A program made the translations under genes and the position numbers. From positions 3,964,501 to 4,028,500 of the forward strand of contig NZ_CP092183.1 in NCBI RefSeq assembly GCF_023499255.1: a DNA stretch of 64,000 bases, in the 5' to 3' direction. The DNA is from Couchioplanes caeruleus (lineage in GTDB: Bacteria; Actinomycetota; Actinomycetes; Mycobacteriales; Micromonosporaceae). The notes below the pieces were generated by a model, which was not told the origin of the DNA, made no database searches, and saw nothing but the letters and a program-made list of their open reading frames with translations. Shown in pieces: positions 35,646-43,615 of the stretch (positions within the stretch are counted from its first letter, which is position 1; each line of letters starts with the position of its first letter).

Positions 35646-36020
35646 TCACGGCCAGGTGCGGGCCTCGGCGTCGAACAGCTCCGGCGTGCTGTGCACGGGG
35701 ACCACGCAGAGCAGATGACCGCCGGGCGCCCGCAGGATGCGACAGCCGAGCCAGCGGTTCACCTCCACGGCGCCCAGCGCGATCAGCCGGGCCGTCTCCG
35801 CGTCCACGTCGTCGGTCTCGATGTCGACGTGGTAGCGCGGCGCGTCGTCCACCCGCTGCACGCCGATCTCGAGGGCCGGGAAGGCGCCCCGGAGCATGAG
35901 GAACTGCTCCTCGCCCGGGTCCGTACGGGCCGGGACGCCGAGCGCCGCCGACCAGAAGTCCGCGGCCGGCTCGGCATCCGGCGTGTCGATGAACAGACCG
36001 TAGAGGCGGCTTCGATGCAT
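35646..36020 (-). CDS. VOC-superfamily (glyoxalase-like) protein
   Basis: A 124-residue protein with the paired beta-alpha-beta-beta-beta modules of the vicinal oxygen chelate fold: LYGLFIDTPDAEPAADFWSA at the start, and YHVDIETDDVDAETARLI with LRAPGGHLLCVVP in the second half. Members include glyoxalases, dioxygenases and resistance proteins; no specific activity is predicted. ATG 36020 is 6 nt after TACAGT with no ribosome site. It is divergent from the ECF sigma gene, and their -10 boxes overlap. Confidence 0.85.
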   Translation of the reverse strand: MHRSRLYGLFIDTPDAEPAADFWSAALGVPARTDPGEEQFLMLRGAFPALEIGVQRVDDAPRYHVDIETDDVDAETARLIALGAVEVNRWLGCRILRAPGGHLLCVVPVHSTPELFDAEARTWP

Positions 36021-36026
36021 GCGGCG

Positions 36027-36036
36027 ACTGTAGTCT
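36027..36036. promoter_or_regulatory. Overlapping divergent -10 boxes (VOC / ECF sigma)
   Basis: On the minus strand TACAGT (36032-36027) lies 6 nt before the VOC ATG 36020; on the plus strand TAGTCT (36031-36036) lies 7 nt before the sigma GTG 36044. The two hexamers share two base pairs, and only 23 bp separate the start codons, so polymerase cannot occupy both promoters together. Confidence 0.6.
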
Positions 36037-36043
36037 CGGCCTC

Positions 36044-36961
36044 GTGCAGGCGGAGATCTTCCGGGTCGAGCTCACCGGGTACGCGTACCGGATGCTGGGG
36101 TGCCCCGGCGAGGCGGAGGACGCCGTGCAGGAGACGCTGCTGCGGGCCTGGCGCCACGCCGACCGGTTCGACGCCGGCCGGGGCTCGCTGCGCACCTGGC
36201 TGTACCGGATCGCCACGAACGTCTGCCTGGACATGCTGCGCAGTGCCCGGCGCCGGGCCCACGCCGTCGACCTCGGACCCGCCGCCGAGGCGGGCGCCCC
36301 GCTCGGCGAGGCGCTGCCGCGGTCCGCGTTCGTCCGGCCGGTCGCCGATTGCCGGGTGCTGCCGGCCGGTGCGGACCCCGCCGAGCTGATCGTCCGCCGC
36401 GAGTCGGTGCGGCTGGCCTTCGTCGCCGCGTTGCAGCGGCTGTCGCCCCGGCAGCGGGCCGTGCTGATCCTGCGGGACGTGCTCGGATGGCACGCCGACG
36501 AGGTCGCCGGGCTGCTGGACACCAGCGTCCCGTCGGTGACCAGCGCGTTGCAGCGGGCCCGCGCCACGATCCGCCGCGAGGACACCGGCGCGCCGCTCGA
36601 CGACGCCGGGCGCGAGCTGCTGGAGCGCTACTGCCGGGCCTTCGAGCGGGACGACGTGGCCGCGATGGTGGCCCTGCTGCACGAGGACGCCACGATGTCC
36701 ATGCCGCCGTTCGCCTGGTGGCTGCGGGGGCGTGAGCAGATCCGGCTCGTCCTGGAGGTCGCGGGCGGCCCGTGCCGGGGTGCCCGGCTGGTTCCGGTCG
36801 CCGCGAACGGCACCACGGCGTTCTGGCAGGAGCGGCCGGCCGGGCCGGGTGGCGCGTACGTGCCGTTCGCCCTGCAGCATTTCGAGGTGGCGCACGGGCG
36901 GGTCACCGGCATCTCGACGTACCTCGACGAGGACCCGGCCGCGTGGGGTCGTCCCGGCTGA
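36044..36961 (+). CDS. ECF-type sigma factor with a C-terminal SnoaL-like domain
   Basis: A 305-residue sigma-70 family factor of the large ECF class (SigG/SigJ-like, TIGR02960 type). Region 2 is visible in YAYRMLGCPGEAEDAVQETL and LRTWLYRIATNVCLDMLR, region 4 in RLSPRQRAVLILRDVLGW and VAGLLDTSVPSVTSALQRAR. Residues from about 190 form a SnoaL/NTF2-like domain (ERYCRAFERDDVAAMVALL), which in this class replaces a separate anti-sigma factor as regulator. GTG 36044 is leaderless. It might control the adjacent divergent VOC gene. Confidence 0.91.
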   Translation: MQAEIFRVELTGYAYRMLGCPGEAEDAVQETLLRAWRHADRFDAGRGSLRTWLYRIATNVCLDMLRSARRRAHAVDLGPAAEAGAPLGEALPRSAFVRPVADCRVLPAGADPAELIVRRESVRLAFVAALQRLSPRQRAVLILRDVLGWHADEVAGLLDTSVPSVTSALQRARATIRREDTGAPLDDAGRELLERYCRAFERDDVAAMVALLHEDATMSMPPFAWWLRGREQIRLVLEVAGGPCRGARLVPVAANGTTAFWQERPAGPGGAYVPFALQHFEVAHGRVTGISTYLDEDPAAWGRPG

Positions 36962-37021
36962 CATCTGTCACGGGGCGTCGATGACGGACGGCTCAGGGAC
37001 TCGCGTACGCGACGCTCCACG

Positions 37022-37999
37022 ATGGATGTCATGAGAGCCCCCGCCGTCGCGCTGTTCTTCCTGTCGCCGCTGGTCGCCGAGTTCCTCCTCGGCGACTTCA
37101 CCGTCACGATGCTGCCGTTCCTGCTGCTGCTGGCCCCGATGTACGGCGGCGCCGCCCTGGTCATCCGCGAGGTCACCCGCCGCACCGGGCGCGGCTGGCC
37201 GACGATCGTGCTGCTCGCGCTCGCGTACGGGCTGTTCGAGGAGGGCATCACCACGCAGTCGCTGTTCAACCCCGACTACGCCGACGCGCACCTGCTCGAC
37301 CAGGGTTTCGTGCCGGCGCTGGGGATCGCCGTCCCGTGGACGCTCTACGTGCTCGCCCTGCACAACGTCTGGAGCATCACCGTGCCCGTCGCGCTGGTCG
37401 AGGAGGTGAGCGGCCGCCGTACGACGCCGTGGCTGCGGACGCCCGGCCTGGTCGTCGGGTGCGCGCTGTTCGCCCTCGGCGCGTTCGGCACGACGATGGC
37501 CTCGTACGGAATGGATCAGTACATCGCTCCCTGGCCCAAGCTCGCGGCCGTGCTCGTCATCGTGGCGCTGCTGGTCGTCGCGGCGTTCCTGGTGCCGTCC
37601 GGTGCGCGCCGCGGGGGAGCGGCGCCCGATCCGTGGGTCGTGCTGGGCGTGACACTGGCCGGCGGCGCGCTCTTCATGAGCACCAAGTGGCTGCCCGACG
37701 CGGCCGGCGTACCGGCGATGCTGGCCGCGTTCCTCATCGTGACGGCGGCGATCCTGGGCTGGTCGCGGCGCGACGGCTGGGACGGCCGGCACCGGCTCGC
37801 GGCGGCGGCCGGTGGACTGCTCACGTACGCCTGGCACAGCTTCACCACGCAGCCGCTCGCCGGCGGCGGCGCGGTCGTCACCCCGGTCAGCCACGCGTTC
37901 TTCGCCCTGTGCGCGGTCGCGCTGCTCGTCTGGGAAGCGCGCGGCGTCGCCCGCGGGGCCGGGGCGCGGCAGGATGAGATCCGTGCAGAGCGATCTTGA
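37022..37999 (+). CDS. Polytopic membrane protein of unknown function
   Basis: A 325-residue integral membrane protein with about nine hydrophobic segments and short loops (e.g. AVALFFLSPLVAEFLL, LLLLAPMYGGAALVI, LAAVLVIVALLVVAAF). Conserved-looking motifs are YGLFEEGITTQSLFNP and HNVWSITVPVALVEE, whose acidic pairs within membrane segments recall CAAX-protease-like or transporter proteins, but I cannot assign it. Start ATG 37022 or 37031. The end overlaps the following phosphatase gene by 17 nt, so they are probably co-transcribed. Confidence 0.8.
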   Translation: MDVMRAPAVALFFLSPLVAEFLLGDFTVTMLPFLLLLAPMYGGAALVIREVTRRTGRGWPTIVLLALAYGLFEEGITTQSLFNPDYADAHLLDQGFVPALGIAVPWTLYVLALHNVWSITVPVALVEEVSGRRTTPWLRTPGLVVGCALFALGAFGTTMASYGMDQYIAPWPKLAAVLVIVALLVVAAFLVPSGARRGGAAPDPWVVLGVTLAGGALFMSTKWLPDAAGVPAMLAAFLIVTAAILGWSRRDGWDGRHRLAAAAGGLLTYAWHSFTTQPLAGGGAVVTPVSHAFFALCAVALLVWEARGVARGAGARQDEIRAERS

Positions 38000-38774
38000 T
38001 CTGGCCCGGACGGCCGCCCTCGCGGGGGCGGCCGTCGCGCTGCGGCACTTCGCGGCCCTCGCCGAGCTGCGCCGGGAGGTGAAGCCCGACGGCAGCGTGG
38101 TCACCGTCGCGGACCGGGAGACGGAAGCGGCGATCCGCGCGGTGCTCGTCGCCGAGCGGCCCGCCGACGCCGTCCTCGGCGAGGAGGGCGGCGCGGCCGG
38201 CTCGGGTGCCCGCCGGTGGATCGTCGACCCGATCGACGGCACCGCCCAGTTCGTCGCCGGGGACGACCGGTGGCTCGTGCTGGTCGCCCTCGAGGAGGAG
38301 GGCGACGTCGTCGCCGCGGTCGCCGCGGTCCCGGCGCAGGGCACGCTCTGGTGGGCGCGCCGCGGCGGCGGCGCCTACCGCTCCCGGCTCGACGGTACGG
38401 CGGAACAGCGCATCACCGTCGCCACGGGCCGCCCGGACGTGCTCGACGGCAGCCGGCTGGGCGTGGTCCCGGCGCCGCCCAACTACCTCGACAGCGACCG
38501 CCGCATCGCCGCGCCACTGGCCGCCCGGGCCGCCGTGGCCGACTGGGACGTGCACGCCCCGTTGCTGGTGGCGAGCGGCGGCCTCGACCTGGCGGTGCAG
38601 ACCCGGGGGCAGATCTGGGACTTCGCCGCCACGTCGCTGATCGTCACCGAGGCGGGCGGCGCGTACGGCGGCGTGGACGGCATCCGCGGCCCCCGGGCAG
38701 GCACCTCGCTCTTCGCCCGCAGCCCGGGCCTGTGGAACCGGGCCCACGCGGTCCTCTGGCCCGAACATGGATGA
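37983..38774 (+). CDS. Inositol monophosphatase-family phosphatase
   Basis: A 263-residue Mg-dependent phosphatase of the IMPase/histidinol-phosphatase (HisN-like) family. The metal site is in VLGEEGGA (Glu) and WIVDPIDGTAQF (DPxDGT); the C-terminal part has VADWDVHAPLLVASGG and a second WDFAATSLIVTEAGG. The substrate could be inositol-phosphate, histidinol-phosphate or PAP. GTG 37983 has AGGA 8 nt upstream; ATG 37974 is an alternative. It overlaps the end of the membrane protein gene. Confidence 0.88.
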   Translation: MQSDLDLARTAALAGAAVALRHFAALAELRREVKPDGSVVTVADRETEAAIRAVLVAERPADAVLGEEGGAAGSGARRWIVDPIDGTAQFVAGDDRWLVLVALEEEGDVVAAVAAVPAQGTLWWARRGGGAYRSRLDGTAEQRITVATGRPDVLDGSRLGVVPAPPNYLDSDRRIAAPLAARAAVADWDVHAPLLVASGGLDLAVQTRGQIWDFAATSLIVTEAGGAYGGVDGIRGPRAGTSLFARSPGLWNRAHAVLWPEHG

Positions 38775-38858
38775 ACATATCCGTACGCGGGACCTTCCTG
38801 TTCGGACACACCTGCACTAGATTCACGGTGTTGAATGACTCGGCGGGGAGGTCCGGAC

Positions 38859-40994
38859 ATGGCATCTCGGAGACGTCTGCTCCAGCTCGGCGGCACGGCG
38901 GGAGCGGGCCTCGCGCTGAGCCCGGTGCTGCCGAGCGCCACCCCGGCCGCGGCCGCGGGCCCGGTCGCCGCCGGCGCCTCGAGCGCAGTGGGGGCCGGGC
39001 GCCGGGCTGCGGCGATCCGCCCGCCCGCCGTGCCGCTCGCCGTGCGGTCGCCGTACCTGAGCACCTGGCTTGCCGCGGACAACCTGCCCGGCAGCTGGCC
39101 GACGTTCTGGACCGGCCGGGTGACGGCCATGACCGGGCTGGCCACAGTGGACGGCACGCCGTACCTGTTCATGGGGTCGCCGTCCGGGCCCGGCGACTAC
39201 CCGTTCGCGACGATGCGGCAGACCTCGCTGACGGTCACCGCGACGAAGTCGGAGTTCGTGCTGGAGCAGGCCGGCGTCGAGCTGACCGTGACGTTCCTGT
39301 CCCCGGTCACCCCCGGCGACCTGCGCCGGCAGTCGCAGCCGCTGAGCTACCTCGCGGTCAGCGCGCGCAGCCTCGACGGCCGGCCGCACGACGTGTCGGT
39401 CTACGTCGACATCTCCGGCGAGTGGGCCTCGGGCGACGCCGGCCGCTCGATCACCTGGGAGCAGCAGACCGCCGCGGACGTAGTCACGCTGTCGTACCGG
39501 CAGTCCGCGCCGGACGTTCTCGGCGAGCGGGGCGACACCGCCGAGTGGGGCACGATCGTGCTCTCCAGCCCGGTCCGCTCCGGCCTCACCTGGCAGATCG
39601 GCGCGGACGGTGACGTGCGCCGCCAGATCGCCACGCAGCACACCCTGGTGAACACCGTCGACCAGGACAAACCCCGGCGGATCAACGACCGCTACCCGGT
39701 CTTCGCCTTCAACGGATCTCTGGGTACGGTCACCCGCCGTGCCTCCGAGCCGTTCGTGGTGAGCATCGGGCACCTGCGTGAGCCCACCGTCAGCTACCTC
39801 GGCGAGCAGCTGCCCCCGCTGTGGAAGACGTACTGGCCGAAGTGGACGGACATGGTGGCCGAGTTCCACCGCGACCACGCGGCCGCCGTCGCGCGTTGCG
39901 CCCGGCTCGACGAGAAGGTGGAACGCGACGCCGTCCGGGCCGGCGGTCCCGAGTACGCCGCCCTGTGCGCGCTGGCGTTCCGGCAGGCGTACGCGGCCAC
40001 CGACCTGGTCAGCCGCAACGGCGAGCCGTGGGCGTTCCTCAAGGAGATCTCCAGCAACGGCAACATGCAGACCGTCGACGTCACGTACCCGTCGATGCCG
40101 GTGTGGTTGTACGCCGACCCGCAGTACCTGCGGCTGATCCTCGCGCCGGTCCTCGACTACGTGGAGAAGCGCGGCTTCCCGAAGGTCTTCGCCCCGCACG
40201 ACCTCGGCGCCCACTACCCGAACGCGGACGGGCACCTGTCCGGCGAGGGCGAGGAGGACATGCCGGTCGAGGAGTCGGCCAACATGCTCGTCATGGTGGC
40301 CGGATACCTCGCCCGCGTCCCGAAGGCCGAGCGTGAGGCGTACGCGACCGCGCACTACCCGATCCTGCAGCAGTGGGCCGACTACCTGGTGGGCAACGCG
40401 CTCGACCCGGACCTGCAGAACCAGACCGACGACTTCACCGGCTTCATCGCGCACAGCGTCAACCTCGCCCTGAAGGGCATCATCGGGATCGGCGCCATGA
40501 GCACGGTCGCGACCGCCGCGGGCAAGACCGCGGACGCGGCGCGCTACCTGTCCACCGCCCGCGGCTACATCGCCGACTGGGAACGGATGGCGCTCGACTC
40601 CTCGGGCAAGCACCTCAAGCTCGCGTACGACCGGGACGGCACGTGGAGCCTGAAGTACAACGGGTACGCCGACTCGCTGCTGAAGCTGGGACTCGTGCCG
40701 GCGTCGGTGCAGCAGCTCGAGGCGGAGTGGTACCTGCAACGGGTGGCCACGGACGGGATCCCGCTCGACATCCGGCACACGTACACCAAGGCGGACTGGG
40801 AGATGTGGACTGCGGCGTGGCTCAAGGACCACGCGGAGGTACGGGACGCGCTCATCGCGGGGCTGTACCGGTTCGCGGACACCACCGGCCAGCGGGTGCC
40901 GCTGACCGACTGGTACGACGTGGTGGCGAACCGGCAGCAGGGCTTCCAGGCGCGCCCGGTGGTGGGCGGGTTCTTCGCCCTGCTCACCCTCTGA
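38859..40994 (+). CDS. Tat-exported GtaA-like glutaminase/glycosidase-fold protein (DUF4965/DUF1793)
   Basis: A 711-residue secreted protein resembling the fungal glutaminase GtaA architecture: beta-sandwich N-terminal domain, DUF4965 and an alpha/alpha C-terminal domain (KEISSNGNMQTVDVTYPSMP, NLALKGIIGIGAMSTVA). The N-terminus MASRRRLLQLGGTAG is a twin-arginine signal followed by a hydrophobic core and an Ala-rich cleavage region. ATG 38859 follows GGGGAGG; TAGATT at 38818 is a possible -10. Whether it hydrolyses glutamine or a glycoside is not settled by sequence. Convergent with the DUF1707 gene. Confidence 0.85.
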   Translation: MASRRRLLQLGGTAGAGLALSPVLPSATPAAAAGPVAAGASSAVGAGRRAAAIRPPAVPLAVRSPYLSTWLAADNLPGSWPTFWTGRVTAMTGLATVDGTPYLFMGSPSGPGDYPFATMRQTSLTVTATKSEFVLEQAGVELTVTFLSPVTPGDLRRQSQPLSYLAVSARSLDGRPHDVSVYVDISGEWASGDAGRSITWEQQTAADVVTLSYRQSAPDVLGERGDTAEWGTIVLSSPVRSGLTWQIGADGDVRRQIATQHTLVNTVDQDKPRRINDRYPVFAFNGSLGTVTRRASEPFVVSIGHLREPTVSYLGEQLPPLWKTYWPKWTDMVAEFHRDHAAAVARCARLDEKVERDAVRAGGPEYAALCALAFRQAYAATDLVSRNGEPWAFLKEISSNGNMQTVDVTYPSMPVWLYADPQYLRLILAPVLDYVEKRGFPKVFAPHDLGAHYPNADGHLSGEGEEDMPVEESANMLVMVAGYLARVPKAEREAYATAHYPILQQWADYLVGNALDPDLQNQTDDFTGFIAHSVNLALKGIIGIGAMSTVATAAGKTADAARYLSTARGYIADWERMALDSSGKHLKLAYDRDGTWSLKYNGYADSLLKLGLVPASVQQLEAEWYLQRVATDGIPLDIRHTYTKADWEMWTAAWLKDHAEVRDALIAGLYRFADTTGQRVPLTDWYDVVANRQQGFQARPVVGGFFALLTL

Positions 40995-41016
40995 GCCGCT
41001 CGCCCGGGCGGCCGGC

Positions 41017-41128
41017 GCGGGCGGCGCGGCTCGGGCGGGCGGTGCGGCTCGTGTGGGTCCGTGCGGACGGTGCGGCCCCGCGCGGGCGGTGCGGGTCCGT
41101 GCGGGCAGCGCGGCTCCGCGCGGGCGAG
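41017..41128. repeat. GC-rich tandem repeats of about 19-24 bp between convergent genes
   Basis: Variants of GCGGGCGGTGCGG(C/G)TCCG recur five to six times across 41017-41128, in the gap between the GtaA-like gene (ends 40994) and the DUF1707 gene (stop 41155). The period is irregular (19-24 bp). Confidence 0.75.
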
Positions 41129-41154
41129 GTGGGCGCCTCGTCCTGGCGGGCTGC

Positions 41155-41595
41155 TCAGGAGCGCGCGGCGACGACGAGGGCGGCGACCGCGCCGATGGTG
41201 AGGACCACGCTGACGATGCCGAGCACCCGGCCGATCAGCGCCGGCCCGACCCCGTGCGCCCCGCGGCCGCGCGTGCTCAGCACGATCGCCGCGACGCCGA
41301 GGATGCCGCCGATCAGGCAGAACGACAGCGGCACCGCCATCAGGCCGAGGATCAGCGCGCCCCGCCCCGCGTTGCGGTCCGGCGGCGCCGGGGGAGCGGC
41401 GTTGCGCGGGTCCCACTGCAGGCGCGGCGGCAGGTCCTGGACCTGGGCGAGCAGGTCGGAGGCGTACGTGGCCGAGCCCACCGCGACGATCCGGGCGTCG
41501 TAGTCGGACTCGGGCAGGCTGCCCTCGGTGAGCGCCTGGTTCAACAGGTCGATCACCTGGGTGCGGTGCACCGTACCGATGCGCTCGTCCCTCAT
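41155..41595 (-). CDS. DUF1707/DUF4190 membrane protein
   Basis: A 146-residue protein with an N-terminal DUF1707 (SHOCT-like) helical domain (VIDLLNQALTEGSLPESDYDAR), a Pro-rich linker, and two transmembrane helices (ALILGLMAVPLSFCLIGGIL and VLGIVSVVLTIGAVAALVV) of DUF4190 type. ATG 41595. It lies 53 bp after the FHA gene stop on the same strand, so it may be the last gene of the PknG-centred operon or separately transcribed. Function unknown. Confidence 0.82.
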   Translation of the reverse strand: MRDERIGTVHRTQVIDLLNQALTEGSLPESDYDARIVAVGSATYASDLLAQVQDLPPRLQWDPRNAAPPAPPDRNAGRGALILGLMAVPLSFCLIGGILGVAAIVLSTRGRGAHGVGPALIGRVLGIVSVVLTIGAVAALVVAARS

Positions 41596-41648
41596 CGCGG
41601 GCTGACCGTAACCCGCCGGCTACCGTCGGCGGGGCGGAATCGAGCAGG

Positions 41649-42344
41649 TCAGGCCGGTGCGTGCAGGGTGATCGTCGTCCAGGCGCCCACGTGCACCCGG
41701 TCCCCGTCGGCCAGCCCGCGGCTGTGCCCCGCGGTCAGCGGCTTCTGCTCGTCGTTGACGTACGTGCCGTTGGTCGAGCCGAGGTCGGTCAGCAGCCACA
41801 CCCCGTCGACGCTCAGCGTCAGCAGCGCGTGGGCGTGCGAGACGCCCGGGTCGTCGTCGGCGAGGTCGATCTCCGGGCTCGTACCCTTCGAGGTGCTGTG
41901 CCGGCCGATGCGGGCCTGCGGGGACGGCAGCGTGATCGTGCGGGTACGGGTCTCGGCCGGGAAGCCGACCCCCTCGATCGCGTTGGCCTCGAAGTACTCG
42001 CGGTCCGCGGTGATCGTCGCCGTCCAGGCCGGTACCGGCTCGCCGGGCCCGCCCAGCGCGGGGATCTTGCCGGTGTGGTGGTCGAAGCCGCAGTCCTCGC
42101 AGAACCGTCCGGTGCCGGCCCGGGGCGCTGCGCAGTGCGGGCACGCCGGCCCGGCGGTCCCCGACGCGCCCGGGCCTGCGGCCGGGGAAGCGGTGCCGGC
42201 CGGGGAAGCGGTGCCGGCCGGGGAAGCGGTGCCGGCCGGGGAAGCGGTGCCGGCCGGGGCGGCGCCGGACATGCGGGCGCCGCACGTGTCGCAGAAGTCG
42301 TCGGTGGCCGACACGTGACCCTTGGGGCAGGCGTACGTGGTCAC
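41649..42344 (-). CDS. FHA-domain protein with two N-terminal zinc ribbons
   Basis: A 231-residue phosphothreonine reader. N-terminal zinc ribbon 1 (Cys6, His10, Cys18, Cys21; DDFCDTCG) is followed by a repeated AGTASP linker, ribbon 2 (Cys68, Cys71, Cys82, Cys85; CPHC...FCEDCG), then an FHA domain with ARIGRHSTSKGTSPEIDL, SHAHALL and GSTNGTYVN. GTG 42344 overlaps the VWA stop (GTGA). The related DGYCDTCG-like ribbons occur in the kinase and phosphatase of the same operon. It could be a PknG effector analogous to GarA/OdhI, but its sequence beyond the FHA fold is different. Confidence 0.92.
   Translation of the reverse strand: MTTYACPKGHVSATDDFCDTCGARMSGAAPAGTASPAGTASPAGTASPAGTASPAAGPGASGTAGPACPHCAAPRAGTGRFCEDCGFDHHTGKIPALGGPGEPVPAWTATITADREYFEANAIEGVGFPAETRTRTITLPSPQARIGRHSTSKGTSPEIDLADDDPGVSHAHALLTLSVDGVWLLTDLGSTNGTYVNDEQKPLTAGHSRGLADGDRVHVGAWTTITLHAPA
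42184..42255. repeat. In-frame 18-bp tandem repeat within the FHA gene
   Basis: Four perfect copies of GGGGAAGCGGTGCCGGCC (plus-strand reading) from 42184 encode the AGTASP linker repeats between the two zinc ribbons. The repeat keeps the frame and could vary in copy number, changing linker length. Confidence 0.9.
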
Positions 42345-43606
42345 TGGCCGCGCCCCACCCGTACGGTCTTGGTCGAGCGGGTGTCCAGGGCCATCTCGTC
42401 CGCCGCCTCGATCCTGCGCCGCAGCCGTACCGTGCCCGTCGCGGCGTCCTCGATCTCCACGACGGTGGACAGCAGCTCCTCGGTCGCCGTGTTGCCGCTC
42501 TGGTGCGCCAGCTGCGCCGCGCGGCCGAACTTGAGCGTCGCCGTACGGTCGTCGCCGGCCTTGCGGGCCTCGATACCGGCCTGGATGACGTCCGCGAGCT
42601 CGGCCTGGCCGGTGTAGTGGGCGACCTGGCGGTTGATCCGCGCCGACAGCGCCGCGTCGTCCGTCCACACCGCGCGGACCAGGCACTGGGCGTGCGCGAC
42701 GTCACCCTCCACGACGGACACCCGCGCCGCGAGCATCTCGTCGCCGGCCGCGCCCGCGGTCACGTCCACGCAGACGTGGTAGTCGCGGCTCTCCGAGCCC
42801 CACGAGCCCAGCGGGTAGCGGCCGGCCCGCGGCCCGTCCTCGCTGCGCTTGCCGGTCAGGTCCACCATCTGCGGCTCGACCTGCTTGACGAAGCGGATCG
42901 TGGAGTTCACCGGCGTCCAGACCTTGAGCTGCACGCCGGCGCTGGTCTTGCCCATCGCGGCCGTCATCATCTGCTCGAAGGCCGCGGCCAGGTCCTGCGG
43001 GCGGGCCACGATGTCCACCGTGCCGAGCATCGCAGTGGCGATCTTGCGCAGCTCGGAGACCGTCCAGTTGGTGCCCACGCCCCGGCAGTCGCAGGTGAAC
43101 GAGCCGCCGATCTCCTGCAGCACGCTCTCCAGGTAGCCCTTGTACTCGCCGTTCTCGCCGTCGGTCAGCAGGATCGCGTGCTGGATGTCGCCGGGGCGCT
43201 GCGCGAAGAGCTGGTGGGCCAGCTTGAGCCAGGCGCCCATCGCGGTCCCGCCGTTGGCCTGCAGCCGGTCGATCGCGTGCACCGCCTGGGCGCGGGTCTC
43301 CGGCGTCGCCACGGCCAGCTGCCCGGGCGCCGGGAAGAGCTGCTGCGCGGTGCTGACGCCCGCGACGATGGCGAAGCGTACGCCGTCGTCGATGCAGTTC
43401 ACGGCGGCCTTGGCGGCCTGCCGGGCGGCGATCATGCGGCCCTCGGCCTGCATCGAGCCGGAGCAGTCCACGATGATGATCTCGGTCGCGCCGGCCGTGC
43501 GCAGCCCGCCCTCCGCGCCGGACGACGTGACGGTGACGATCGCGTTGACCTCGGTCGCGCCCAGCGCGAGGAACTCGTTCTGGAACGCCTCGGCGGTGTA
43601 TGCCAC
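42341..43606 (-). CDS. VWA-domain protein
   Basis: A 421-residue cytosolic protein whose central von Willebrand factor A domain has the full metal-dependent adhesion site: IIIVDCSGSM (DxSxS, Asp47), NGGTAMGAWL (Thr) and LLTDGENGEY. A beta-rich C-terminal part follows (VNSTIRFVKQVEP onward) and then helices (ADVIQAGIEARKAGDDRTA). GTG 43606 lies 9 bp after the PP2C stop; its own stop overlaps the FHA start. VWA proteins usually scaffold or sense protein partners; here it probably bridges phosphatase, kinase and FHA reader. Confidence 0.92.
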   Translation of the reverse strand: MAYTAEAFQNEFLALGATEVNAIVTVTSSGAEGGLRTAGATEIIIVDCSGSMQAEGRMIAARQAAKAAVNCIDDGVRFAIVAGVSTAQQLFPAPGQLAVATPETRAQAVHAIDRLQANGGTAMGAWLKLAHQLFAQRPGDIQHAILLTDGENGEYKGYLESVLQEIGGSFTCDCRGVGTNWTVSELRKIATAMLGTVDIVARPQDLAAAFEQMMTAAMGKTSAGVQLKVWTPVNSTIRFVKQVEPQMVDLTGKRSEDGPRAGRYPLGSWGSESRDYHVCVDVTAGAAGDEMLAARVSVVEGDVAHAQCLVRAVWTDDAALSARINRQVAHYTGQAELADVIQAGIEARKAGDDRTATLKFGRAAQLAHQSGNTATEELLSTVVEIEDAATGTVRLRRRIEAADEMALDTRSTKTVRVGRGQ

Positions 43607-43615
43607 GAGCTCTCC

